DNA of 64,000 nucleotides from Leptospira harrisiae (GTDB lineage Bacteria > Spirochaetota > Leptospiria > Leptospirales > Leptospiraceae). Below, one piece after another: positions 27,840-36,309 of the stretch (the first letter of the stretch is position 1; each line of letters begins with the position of its first letter). The DNA lies in contig NZ_NPDX01000001.1 in the NCBI RefSeq assembly GCF_002811945.1, positions 496,001-560,000 on the forward strand, read 5' to 3'. Both the position numbers and the translations under genes were made by a program. Below the pieces are notes generated by a model. That model had not been told where the DNA came from and searched no databases. It was given only the letters and a program-made list of their open reading frames with translations.

Positions 27840-30461
27840 ATGGATACGATGATGAATCGCCTGTCACTTTCTATTTTTCTCTACTGTATTTCCTTGATTT
27901 TTTCTGGAAATTTGATGAGCCAATCCCCAAGAAATCATGGTTGGGTCGTAGCGGGAACAACCACCAAACTTCTTATCCAAGGAAAAGAAATATTAAATGC
28001 TCGGGATGAATTTCGATTTAAGAACCCAGAAGGAATGTCCCAAATCCAAGAGATTGATTACTATCTAATGTTAGGGGAATATTACCTTCGCAAAAAAGAT
28101 AAAGTAGGGATCGCCAATATTCTTTATGATCTAAGGACCAAAAAAGGTGAGTACTCTTTTGCCGATTCATTATTGACATCTTTATGGAAACAGTCGCAAG
28201 GGGAAGAAGTACAAGCGATCAAAGTCCTAGATACTTACATTCAAAAGGAACCCAACACTTATTTTCGTAACCTAGCCAAAAATATGCGAACCAATCTTTT
28301 TCAAACGGGAGAAGATGAAAAAAAATCGATGATCCGAATGGATTGCCAAAAGAACAAACCGTACTATTCATTATGCCGTGTATTTCGTTTGCAGTATTAT
28401 ATTGACCTTCCTTCCGGTAAAGAGAAGGACATGCATAAACATTTTGTGAACATCATGCGAGTTAGTTCGCCTTTTTTTGAAGATCCTAATTTGGAATGGA
28501 TTCCGTTATTGGATCGAGTGGACGAAGATCTTCCTGCAAAACTTTCTTTTCTTGGTTTTGTCAGAGAAGGAATCCATCTTCAGAAAATGATGATGGATTT
28601 GGAAAAAATTGCAGATGGTTCTATTAGCGAAAATTCAAGCGAAAGAATGGCTTTTTTCCAAATTTTATTGGGTGATTATCCCGCTGCAGAAGAATCATTG
28701 TTAAATTTTTTAAGATCAGCCAAAGGGAAAAAAACATCCATTCTAAATCGAGTTTATGTAAAGTTAGGTGCTCTTGCTTATTTTCAAAAAGAATATAAAA
28801 AATCGTTAGATTATTATTTAAAACTAGATTTGAACAATTGGTCGGCTGATATCCACCATCCTTTTTTAAATGAACCAATGTCCATCACCGGGGTGAAGGA
28901 TTTAATTTCTGTATCCTTATACAAAGTAAGTGGATCGGAAGCGGCACTCAAAGCCCTTCAGAAAATCAAAGACCCCGAAAAATTAAGTGAATCAGACATT
29001 TGGCCTAAACTTAGAATTTCCCAAATGTTAATGGACCAAAATCCAGAGTTGTCCTCTCGAATGACAGACGAAATCATTTATATGGCTCAGGAAAAAAAAT
29101 GGAGACGGTTGGAATATGCAGCCACCATTTTACAAGGTTACAACCAAATTTATAGAAAAGAGTATAGAAAATCCACAATTGAGCTAACAAAGAGTAGAGG
29201 GATTTTAGACGAAGAAAACGCTTTTTATGCGGCAGAGTTTCTCCGTAACTTTGGTTTTGTATTTGCCCATACGGCTTCCGGGAAAAAAGGTCCAGTGAAT
29301 GGGAATATCCGCGATGGCGTCGCCGATTTTCTTCAAAACAATCTTTATGAAGATTTGTATTACATTAGAAATTATAGACCACTTGCATTTTCAACAGATT
29401 TGTTCTTTGAATATGCACTCAGCCATTTGCGAGATGACGGCGATGTTTGGGGCCTTCTTGATTCTATTTACAAATACAATTCAGTAAAATGGAATCGGAG
29501 TGTTAAGGGGAGTCCCCATTCCTTATTCCAAATCCAATTTGTGGACAAACAGTTCCAATATTTGTCTGGGTTTTCAACTGCCAGGGAATCAAAATTTTTT
29601 GATTCTACGTATGCAGACAGCAGAGAAACAGAAAGCCAAATCCAACGAAAAAACGAAGAAGAATCCGTTCGGAACTTAGAATCGGCAAAACTACCAACTG
29701 TTCTTTTGTTGCCATACAAAGATGAGTTTTATCTTTTTACATTCAATCCAAAAGAATCCAAACGAAACCAACTGAGTTGGAAAGTCATCCATTCACAAAG
29801 ACCAGATACAACAGAAGTAATCGAGTCTATCAAAGATTTGGTAAATGCAAATAAAGATACCGAGACTGTACAAATTTATTTCAATGAATCGGGTGCAAGT
29901 TTAATGAGATCTCTCAAAAAAGATATGAGAGAGACTCAAGTGGTCTTTTTCTTTTCCCTCCTCCCTGGTTCGGACCCTCACAAACCTCTTGGGGTGTTTT
30001 CTTGGAAATGTCCACCAAACATACGTTCTCTGGAAGGAAAAGGAATGAATTTATTAGATACAGCATACTTTGAGGGATCCAGAATTTTAAAAGAAAAAGA
30101 AAGATTACATCTGTGGGATTTTCCAGCAAACACCAGTTCTGTGGCACAATTCACAAATCTTTCTTGGTCATGTAAATCGGAATCAGGATATTCAGAAGAA
30201 ATTCCATTTTTAAAATTGTTTCGTAGGATCGACTACCGGACAGTACCGCGTATGGTAGTGTATACCGAACGTGTCCTTGGAAAGTCTTGGTCGGATTATA
30301 CTTGGCACTACCAGTGGTTGCATTTTTGGTTTCGCTCAGGTACTAAAAAAGTGGGATACTTGCCAACACTACCTGTTTTGGATTCTGGTTCTGTCGGAGG
30401 GCTAGCCGATCCTTCCAAATATAGGGAAGAGGGAGTTTGGATCCAAGCAACAGCCCAATAA
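27840..30461 (+). CDS. Large exported protein, TPR-like, with possible degenerate CHAT C-terminus
   Basis: 873 residues. Signal-like start (LSLSIFLYCISLIFSG, then NLMSQSP). Residues about 70-480 are helical with TPR-like pairs (YYLMLGEYYLRKKDK, KLGALAYFQKEYKKSLDYYLKL, EYAATILQGYNQIYRKEYRKS). The C-terminal third mixes strands and helices (TVLLLPYKDEFYLFTF, VVFFFSLLPGS, CPPNIRSLEGKGMNLLDTAYFEGSRIL); its order recalls a CHAT caspase-like domain, but I find no clear His-Cys pair, so that is speculative. Start codons of this gene and the hybrid kinase are 44 bp apart, so their promoters overlap. Function unknown. Confidence 0.75.
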   Translation: MDTMMNRLSLSIFLYCISLIFSGNLMSQSPRNHGWVVAGTTTKLLIQGKEILNARDEFRFKNPEGMSQIQEIDYYLMLGEYYLRKKDKVGIANILYDLRTKKGEYSFADSLLTSLWKQSQGEEVQAIKVLDTYIQKEPNTYFRNLAKNMRTNLFQTGEDEKKSMIRMDCQKNKPYYSLCRVFRLQYYIDLPSGKEKDMHKHFVNIMRVSSPFFEDPNLEWIPLLDRVDEDLPAKLSFLGFVREGIHLQKMMMDLEKIADGSISENSSERMAFFQILLGDYPAAEESLLNFLRSAKGKKTSILNRVYVKLGALAYFQKEYKKSLDYYLKLDLNNWSADIHHPFLNEPMSITGVKDLISVSLYKVSGSEAALKALQKIKDPEKLSESDIWPKLRISQMLMDQNPELSSRMTDEIIYMAQEKKWRRLEYAATILQGYNQIYRKEYRKSTIELTKSRGILDEENAFYAAEFLRNFGFVFAHTASGKKGPVNGNIRDGVADFLQNNLYEDLYYIRNYRPLAFSTDLFFEYALSHLRDDGDVWGLLDSIYKYNSVKWNRSVKGSPHSLFQIQFVDKQFQYLSGFSTARESKFFDSTYADSRETESQIQRKNEEESVRNLESAKLPTVLLLPYKDEFYLFTFNPKESKRNQLSWKVIHSQRPDTTEVIESIKDLVNANKDTETVQIYFNESGASLMRSLKKDMRETQVVFFFSLLPGSDPHKPLGVFSWKCPPNIRSLEGKGMNLLDTAYFEGSRILKEKERLHLWDFPANTSSVAQFTNLSWSCKSESGYSEEIPFLKLFRRIDYRTVPRMVVYTERVLGKSWSDYTWHYQWLHFWFRSGTKKVGYLPTLPVLDSGSVGGLADPSKYREEGVWIQATAQ

Positions 30462-30632
30462 AAGGGACATAATGATCGTAGAATCTTTTGGACGAAAACC
30501 CTAGATCCTGTTCATTTCTGGCAAAAATGAGCCAAAATGTAGGCGACACTGGGAGATCGGTCCAAAATACTTAATTCTATTCCTCATACCAATGGACCCT
30601 GATCATAATACTTTAGTGGTGCCCGAGTTTCT

Positions 30633-32003
30633 ATGGAAATAATCGGCATCTTTCTCATCTTCCTTCTCGTCCTTGTCAATGGTTTCTTCGTCGCAGCCGA
30701 ATTTGCCATGGTATCCATCCGGCCTTCACGTCTTGAAGAGCTTGTCAAAGAAAACAGAGCAATGGCTCATATCACAAAAAAAGCCGTATCAAAAATCGAT
30801 GATATGTTATCGGTTTGCCAAGTGGGAATTACTGTGGCAAGCCTACTCCTCGGATGGATTGGAGAAGCATTGTTTGCAAGCGTAGTCTCTGGATTCCTTC
30901 ACATGTTCCATATTGAATTGGATCTAGTGACCATCCATAGTATATCGATTGGAGTATCGTTCACACTCATCACACTTTTGCATGTGATTTTGGGTGAGCT
31001 TGTTCCAAAAACCTTAGCCATCCAAAACACAGAGGCGATTGCACTCGGTGTTTCCGGTCCCATGTGGTTGTTTTATTATTTGTTCTTTCCTGTAACATTC
31101 ATAATGAATCGTCTTGCCGGGGGAATTCTTACACTCTTCCGTTTACAGCGGACAGGTGATAAGTATGTTCATTCAGCAGAAGAGCTCATGATCATCATTG
31201 AGGAACAACGGAAACAAGGTCGGATTGACAATGCAGAGATGCAACTTATCCAAAAGACTTTTGATTTTTCCGAACACACTGCTAAGGATGTAATGACGCA
31301 TAGACTTTCTATTATTGGGATTCCACAAGAGTCAACGATAGATAAAATGCTCCCTCTCATTGCCGAACATAGTTTTTCTAGATATCCTGTTTATGATCAA
31401 ACTTTAGATCGAATAGTTGGAATAGTCCACGTTCAAAAATATTTAAAGTGGCAAGCGGCACATCTTTCCGCCAAAGGCAAAAAAGAAAAAATTACCGTTA
31501 TTATGGAAAAGGATTTTGTGAAAGTTCCAGAATCAATGTCCATCGAACGAGTGATGACAAAACTCCGTGAAAAAAAACAACATATGGCAATTGTCATAGA
31601 TGAATACGGTGGAGTTTCCGGCTTACTTACGTTAGAAGATATTATAGAAGAATTTTTTGGTGAAATTCGAGATGAAACAGACACTGATGAAGTGGATGTA
31701 ACTTCAAAAAATAAAAAAACTAAAACCATTTCTCTCGATGGTGAAACAGAACTTTCTAGTTTGTCTGATATTTTAGAAGGGGAAGAACCTTCTGATATGG
31801 AAGAAGTAAGGACCATTGCTGGTTATTTTATGGAAAAGAACGAAGATATGCCAAAAGAAGGTAGCATCGTTCAAATCAAAAAAGGAAGTCTGAAAGTAAA
31901 AAAGATGGAAGGGAATAAAATCATCTCCATTCTATTTACTCCTAAATTAGAAGAAGATAACGATTCCGAATTGGAACGAGAACTTTCTTACGAGGACAGA
32001 TAA
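30633..32003 (+). CDS. HlyC/CorC (CNNM) family membrane protein with CBS pair
   Basis: 456 residues in the standard order: a DUF21/CNNM membrane domain with about four helices (1-190; VNGFFVAAEFAMVSIRPSRL and VGITVASLLLGWIGE are typical), two CBS motifs (about 205-340; AKDVMTHRLSII, SRYPVYDQTLDRIVGIVHV, IVIDEYGGVSGLLTLEDIIEE) and a C-terminal CorC_HlyC domain (about 365-440). Family members export Mg2+ or other divalent ions and sense nucleotides with the CBS pair; the older haemolysin label is misleading. The stop is followed directly by coaC, so the three are co-transcribed. Confidence 0.9.
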   Translation: MEIIGIFLIFLLVLVNGFFVAAEFAMVSIRPSRLEELVKENRAMAHITKKAVSKIDDMLSVCQVGITVASLLLGWIGEALFASVVSGFLHMFHIELDLVTIHSISIGVSFTLITLLHVILGELVPKTLAIQNTEAIALGVSGPMWLFYYLFFPVTFIMNRLAGGILTLFRLQRTGDKYVHSAEELMIIIEEQRKQGRIDNAEMQLIQKTFDFSEHTAKDVMTHRLSIIGIPQESTIDKMLPLIAEHSFSRYPVYDQTLDRIVGIVHVQKYLKWQAAHLSAKGKKEKITVIMEKDFVKVPESMSIERVMTKLREKKQHMAIVIDEYGGVSGLLTLEDIIEEFFGEIRDETDTDEVDVTSKNKKTKTISLDGETELSSLSDILEGEEPSDMEEVRTIAGYFMEKNEDMPKEGSIVQIKKGSLKVKKMEGNKIISILFTPKLEEDNDSELERELSYEDR

Positions 32004-32534
32004 ATGAAAGAAATTGTGATTGCTGTTTCTGGATCCATTGCTTCTTACAAGGCTTGTGATTTGGTAAGAGGGCTTACCAAACAAGGGTATCCAGTTCGAG
32101 TGATCATGACTTCTAATGCCACCAAATTTGTTGGAAAAATTACGTTCGAAGCACTGACGGGAAAACCAGTTCGAGTGGATGAATTTGATACGGGTATGGC
32201 TCATATCGAAATCAAAAACCTTGCGTCGGTATTTGCTGTGGTTCCTGCATCGGCAAATATCATTGGAAAAATGGCCAACGGAATTGCTGATGATTTGGTA
32301 ACTTCAACATACTTAGCTTGCACCTCTCCCGTGTTAGTGGCTCCATCTATGAATCCTGGTATGTATTTACATCCAGCTGTCCAAAGAAATTTAAAAACCC
32401 TTGAATCAGATGGAGTGAATATTGTTTCTCCCGATAAAGGGGTTGTGGTTTGTGGTGATGAGGGTTATGGCAAACTTGCCACTGTAGAATCCATTATGGA
32501 ACAAATCATCAAACTTCATAAATCAAATTCATGA
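32004..32534 (+). CDS. coaC: Phosphopantothenoylcysteine decarboxylase (CoaC), stand-alone
   Basis: 176 residues, equal to the N-terminal flavoprotein half of the usual CoaBC fusion. Motifs: [36 protein letters not shown] (FMN-binding), [10 protein letters not shown] (substrate clamp) and [13 protein letters not shown] with the catalytic Cys. It decarboxylates 4'-phosphopantothenoylcysteine to 4'-phosphopantetheine in CoA synthesis. It starts at the base after the corC stop and its own stop overlaps the coaB start (ATGA, 32531-32534), so both halves are made together as separate chains. Confidence 0.92.
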   Translation: MKEIVIAVSGSIASYKACDLVRGLTKQGYPVRVIMTSNATKFVGKITFEALTGKPVRVDEFDTGMAHIEIKNLASVFAVVPASANIIGKMANGIADDLVTSTYLACTSPVLVAPSMNPGMYLHPAVQRNLKTLESDGVNIVSPDKGVVVCGDEGYGKLATVESIMEQIIKLHKSNS

Positions 32535-33208
32535 ATCTAAAATTCAAACGAGTCATTGTCACCTCCGGACCCACGAGGGAATGGATTGATCCTGTTCGAT
32601 ACATCTCCAATGCTTCTTCCGGAAAAATGGGTTTTGAGATTGCCTCTGCTTTTTTGAAATACCCTGTGGAAGTGGTTTATATCCACGGCAATACTTTGGA
32701 ACGTTATACCCATGTTAACGGGGCCATTCGGAACATTGAAGTCGAAACCACAATCCAATTAAGAGATGCAGTTTTATCAGAAATTACTAACGATAGTTTG
32801 CTTGTGATGGCAGCGGCTCCGGCCGACTTTCGACCCATCATGACCGCGGAACATAAAATCAAAAAAGAAAAAACTTCGGAAGGGACAAAGGGACTTCTTT
32901 TGGAGTTAGAAGAAAATCCTGATGTGTTAAAACAGGTGACAGAGTATGTCACAGAACATAAAATTTTTAATTCTCTTCGAGTTGGATTTGCAGCTGAAAC
33001 CAGAGAACTGGAACGACACGCTAAAGACAAATTGGTTCGGAAAGGGCTTAACTATATTGTTGGAAACTACGTAGGTTCAGGAAAAGGTTTTGGTGAAGTG
33101 GAATCTACAGTTCGTATATTTGGCGTTAGTGGGCTGGAAAAAGAAATTGGCCCCCTCCCAAAAGAAAAAATCGCTGAAGAACTGGTTTCCTTTTTAGTGT
33201 CCGTTTGA
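32531..33208 (+). CDS. coaB: Phosphopantothenate--cysteine ligase (CoaB), stand-alone
   Basis: 225 residues corresponding to the C-terminal half of CoaBC. Motifs: [21 protein letters not shown] (nucleotide binding), [10 protein letters not shown], the KIKK loop with the conserved substrate lysine (HKIKKEK) and [10 protein letters not shown]. It joins cysteine to 4'-phosphopantothenate, normally with CTP. Most bacteria carry a CoaBC fusion, so separated but coupled genes are unusual, and the linker region is absent, with no sign of a recent frameshift because coaC ends in its own proper C-terminus. The 3' end overlaps the convergent DMT gene by 15 bp. Confidence 0.92.
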   Translation: MNLKFKRVIVTSGPTREWIDPVRYISNASSGKMGFEIASAFLKYPVEVVYIHGNTLERYTHVNGAIRNIEVETTIQLRDAVLSEITNDSLLVMAAAPADFRPIMTAEHKIKKEKTSEGTKGLLLELEENPDVLKQVTEYVTEHKIFNSLRVGFAAETRELERHAKDKLVRKGLNYIVGNYVGSGKGFGEVESTVRIFGVSGLEKEIGPLPKEKIAEELVSFLVSV

Positions 33209-33550
33209 TTTCGTTCCAAAACCAAAAGCAAAATAACCTGCGAGTAGAATCAGTCCAAAGCTAACTATATAATTCCATTTGATTTTTTCTCCAAGGAAAA
33301 GAGTGGCAAAGAGAATGAATACAAAAATGGTTATGACTTCTTGGATGATTTTTAATTGGAAACCTTCAAATTTATAAACAGTATATCCAATGCGGTTGGC
33401 TGGAACCATTAATACATATTCAAAAAAGGCAATCCCCCAAGAAAACAAGATGATATAAAACATATTGTTTGACTTTGCAAATTTTAAATGTCCATACCAA
33501 GCAAAGGTCATAAAGATATTGGAAAGTACAAGTAGAAAGATTGTTAACAT
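33194..33550 (-). CDS. DMT family (DUF486) small membrane protein
   Basis: 118 residues with four membrane helices and the DUF486 pattern: SNIFMTFAWYGHLKF at the start, GIAFFEYVLMVPANRIGY in the middle, LKIIQEVITIFVF and LGEKIKWNYIVSFGLILLAGYF at the end. Members of the drug/metabolite transporter superfamily of this size act as dimers, but no substrate is known for DUF486. It may share a transcript with the sirtuin gene, 81 bp upstream on the same strand, and overlaps the end of coaB. Confidence 0.87.
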   Translation of the reverse strand: MLTIFLLVLSNIFMTFAWYGHLKFAKSNNMFYIILFSWGIAFFEYVLMVPANRIGYTVYKFEGFQLKIIQEVITIFVFILFATLFLGEKIKWNYIVSFGLILLAGYFAFGFGTKSNGH

Positions 33551-33631
33551 AAAGTTCTCTTATTCGGTATTTTTGAATGGTGAATGAATGATTGATAAGA
33601 TATTTTGGTACCTTCAAACATAAACAAATTT

Positions 33632-34399
33632 TTAGTTTTGTTTTGTGTCTGGAAACACTTCCTTAAAAATTTCAGGCAGGATCTCTCCTGATTTCCCTGC
33701 AAAATGAAGTTGCATAGAAGGTGTGAGGGATGTGGATTCCGGATTGATCTCAATTCCAAGTGCACCATTTCGGATTGCAGTCAGAGCCAAATTAGATGGA
33801 ACAGAAACGTTCGCGCTAGTTCCGATTACAAACACAACATGACATTGTTTGCTTTGTTCCCATGCCTTTGTTAGTAAACGATTGTCATAACTCTCACCAA
33901 ACCAAACAATGTCGGGTCGCAGTAGCGATTCACAAGAGGGACAATGTTTTAAACCCTTTTGGTTCATCCCTTCTGCACTTAGTGAAAATTTTTCATCACA
34001 ACTTGTACACCTTGCACGGAAAATATTACCATGAATTTCCAGAAGATTTTTGCTCCCAGCCCTCGGGTGGAGTCCATCTACATTTTGAGTGATTAGGTTT
34101 ACTGTTTTTGAATGAGATTGCCAATTTGCAATTGTTAGGTGACCAGGGTTTGGTTTTGCCTCAAAACATACATTTCGTCGGTAATCGTACCATTCCCAAA
34201 CCACTTCGGGATGTGTGGCAAAAGCTTCGGGTGTCGCAAGTTCTTCTGCTTTGAATTTTTTCCAATACCCACCATCCCCTCGAAACGTAGGAATCCCACT
34301 TTCACTAGAAATGCCTGCCCCTGTCAGAAATAAAATATTCTCTGCAGAGCGAATTTTCTGGATGTGATCAGGCAGAAGGAGACCCATGTATGGGATCAT
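33632..34399 (-). CDS. cobB: NAD-dependent protein deacylase, SIR2 family (CobB-like)
   Basis: 255 residues. Sirtuin motifs: GAGISSESGIPTFRG (NAD binding), TQNVDGLHPRAG, catalytic His in EIHGN, four zinc-binding Cys (CTSC and CPSC), and IVWFGE. WYDYRR carries the Tyr-x-x-Arg pair that recognises acidic acyl groups, so it probably removes succinyl or malonyl as well as acetyl from lysines. Class III, like E. coli CobB. ATG 34399 is used; a Met five residues in is an alternative. Divergent from bioF with 62 bp between. Confidence 0.92.
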   Translation of the reverse strand: MIPYMGLLLPDHIQKIRSAENILFLTGAGISSESGIPTFRGDGGYWKKFKAEELATPEAFATHPEVVWEWYDYRRNVCFEAKPNPGHLTIANWQSHSKTVNLITQNVDGLHPRAGSKNLLEIHGNIFRARCTSCDEKFSLSAEGMNQKGLKHCPSCESLLRPDIVWFGESYDNRLLTKAWEQSKQCHVVFVIGTSANVSVPSNLALTAIRNGALGIEINPESTSLTPSMQLHFAGKSGEILPEIFKEVFPDTKQN

Positions 34400-34461
34400 T
34401 CTAAGAAATTGGGTAAAAAATTAAATCGGAAAATAACCTGGAAATAGAAAACTGGTAGTCA

Positions 34462-35619
34462 ATGGCAAATCACTGGGAAGAAGTCCAAAAAAAACTAGAT
34501 TCCATTCGCGAAAAACAATTGTTTCGGGAAACTAAACTCTATCAAGGAATTGATTTTTGTTCCAACGATTATATGGGACTTGCAACTAACTCTCGTATGA
34601 TGGATTTTTTCCAATCGAAAAAAGGAATTTATCCATTTGGATCCACTGCTTCTCGCCTCGTACGCGGGAATACTCATAAGATGGATCAGTTTGAATCGGA
34701 GTTTGCCAGTTTTGTGGAAGGAGAAGCCGCACTTCTTGTTTCGACTGGATTTACAGCTAACTTTGGTCTTCTGGATTCCATTGCCAGTCCCGATTGTTTT
34801 GTTTTCACCGATCGGCTCAATCATGCATCTATTTTAGATGGAATTCGAATTTCTAGTGCTCAAAAGAAATATTACAATCATTTGGATTTAAACCACTTAC
34901 GGACTTTGTTGGAAAAAGCAAACTTAGATGATCCAGGGCATAAGAAAAAACGAATCGTTGTGACTGAAACCCTATTTAGTATGGACGGTGATTCTCCCGA
35001 TTTAAAAATCTTACTCAAGTTAAAAAATGAATTTGGATTTGTTTTGGTTTTAGATGAAGCTCATGCATTTGGAATTTATGGACCCAGTGGGAAAGGACTT
35101 GTGTTTCGAGATTTGACTCTCTCTGAAATTTTTTCTATTGATTACCGAGTATACACTTTGGGAAAATCTCTGGGACTTGAAGGTGGAATCATTGTTACTA
35201 AAAAAATAGGTCGCGATCATTTAGTGAATGTAATGCGCTCTTTTATTTTTTCTACTGCTCCACTTCCTATAATTTCAGAACTTGCTTCCTTTGCATTATC
35301 ATTACTTGGTTCCATGGACAAAGAAAGAGACGAATTGCTTTCTCTGGCAAATGAACTAAAAAAATCCCTAAAACAAAATGAATTTTCCATTACAGAATCT
35401 ACTTCGCATATTGTTCCGTTACTTCTTGAAACAGAGAAAGAAGCTTTGTATTATGCGAATCATCTACAAACAATAGGATTGGATGTTCGGGCCATCCGCC
35501 CACCTACAGTTTCTACTCCAAGGTTACGTATTAGTCTCAATGCAAAATTAAAGTTAAGTGATATTCAGGTTTTGGTTAAGGAGCTCATCCGAGTTAGAGA
35601 GAAATGGAATTCCCTCTAA
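34462..35619 (+). CDS. bioF: 8-Amino-7-oxononanoate synthase family (BioF-like)
   Basis: 385 residues of the alpha-oxoamine synthase family. Visible: FCSNDYMGLA, PFGSTASRLVRGN, TGFTANFGLL, FTDRLNHASILDG, ETLFSMDGD, LDEAHAFGIYG and YTLGKSLGLEGG with the PLP lysine. It condenses an acyl-CoA (pimeloyl-CoA or -ACP) with alanine in biotin synthesis; the related glycine (Kbl) and serine enzymes share these motifs. GS(T)AxRLxxG and the short N-terminus favour BioF, but no other bio gene is adjacent, so the assignment is probable rather than certain. Confidence 0.8.
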   Translation: MANHWEEVQKKLDSIREKQLFRETKLYQGIDFCSNDYMGLATNSRMMDFFQSKKGIYPFGSTASRLVRGNTHKMDQFESEFASFVEGEAALLVSTGFTANFGLLDSIASPDCFVFTDRLNHASILDGIRISSAQKKYYNHLDLNHLRTLLEKANLDDPGHKKKRIVVTETLFSMDGDSPDLKILLKLKNEFGFVLVLDEAHAFGIYGPSGKGLVFRDLTLSEIFSIDYRVYTLGKSLGLEGGIIVTKKIGRDHLVNVMRSFIFSTAPLPIISELASFALSLLGSMDKERDELLSLANELKKSLKQNEFSITESTSHIVPLLLETEKEALYYANHLQTIGLDVRAIRPPTVSTPRLRISLNAKLKLSDIQVLVKELIRVREKWNSL

Positions 35620-35654
35620 TCGGTTTATGTTTTTTTTGGTTTTGAAATTTGTTC

Positions 35655-36308
35655 TTAAGTTTCTTCTTCGAATTTACGGATTTTGTTTTTGATTTGTTCT
35701 GTGGTAGATTTTAAATCACCTGGCGAATGTTTGGTGTTCGAATCTGTAGTTTCTTTCTTTTTTTTTGTCCCATATTTGTAGATCCCAAAAAGTCCTAAAA
35801 TACCAAAGGCAAACAAGGTAAAGTTGATCCAGGTTCCATCGGGTTGTGCTAAAATTTTTGGTCCAAATCCGTATACAATAGAATCTACCATACCTTGGTT
35901 CCCATTTTCCTGAAACATCACTACAATCGGATCTTGTAAAACGGAAGTCCCAAATCCATTTTCCATTTTTGAGATGATCTCTTCTTCCTTCATTCCATCT
36001 TTGATTCGATTTTCAATAAAGGTTTTGAGATAACTTGACGCCGCACACATGTTAAATGAACAAGATTGGATCGGAAGACTTGGCAAACAAATACAACGAA
36101 TGTTTTCCGTAACTTTCAGAAAGGTTTGGATTTGGGCCTCTTCTTTGAGATTCGTTGTCGTTTTTTGTGCCAAAAGGAGGTTAGGGAACAATAAACAAAA
36201 TCCAATGGATAAAAGACTGAATTTTATTTTGGAACAGAAATGAATTTTTGAAAAGGCAGAAGATAAACTTTTATTCATTTGGAATTTGTTTTGATCAACA
36301 GAAATCAT
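35655..36308 (-). CDS. ccmH: CcmH-like cytochrome c biogenesis protein with altered Cys motif
   Basis: About 217 residues from ATG 36308, one base after the ccmF stop. Order: signal or anchor (FSLLSIGFCLLFPNLLLAQ), the CcmH domain (about 60-150) and a C-terminal membrane helix (NFTLFAFGILGLFGIYKYG) with a charged tail. CcmH reduces the apocytochrome CxxCH for haem attachment using LRCxxC. Here the region reads IRCICLPS with C72 and C74 and two more Cys at 83 and 88, so the spacing is CxC and the cluster has four Cys. The helical hairpin after it (KDGMKEEEIISKMENGFG) is normal for the family. Co-transcribed with ccmE and ccmF. Confidence 0.82.
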   Translation of the reverse strand: MISVDQNKFQMNKSLSSAFSKIHFCSKIKFSLLSIGFCLLFPNLLLAQKTTTNLKEEAQIQTFLKVTENIRCICLPSLPIQSCSFNMCAASSYLKTFIENRIKDGMKEEEIISKMENGFGTSVLQDPIVVMFQENGNQGMVDSIVYGFGPKILAQPDGTWINFTLFAFGILGLFGIYKYGTKKKKETTDSNTKHSPGDLKSTTEQIKNKIRKFEEET

Positions 36309-36309
36309 T

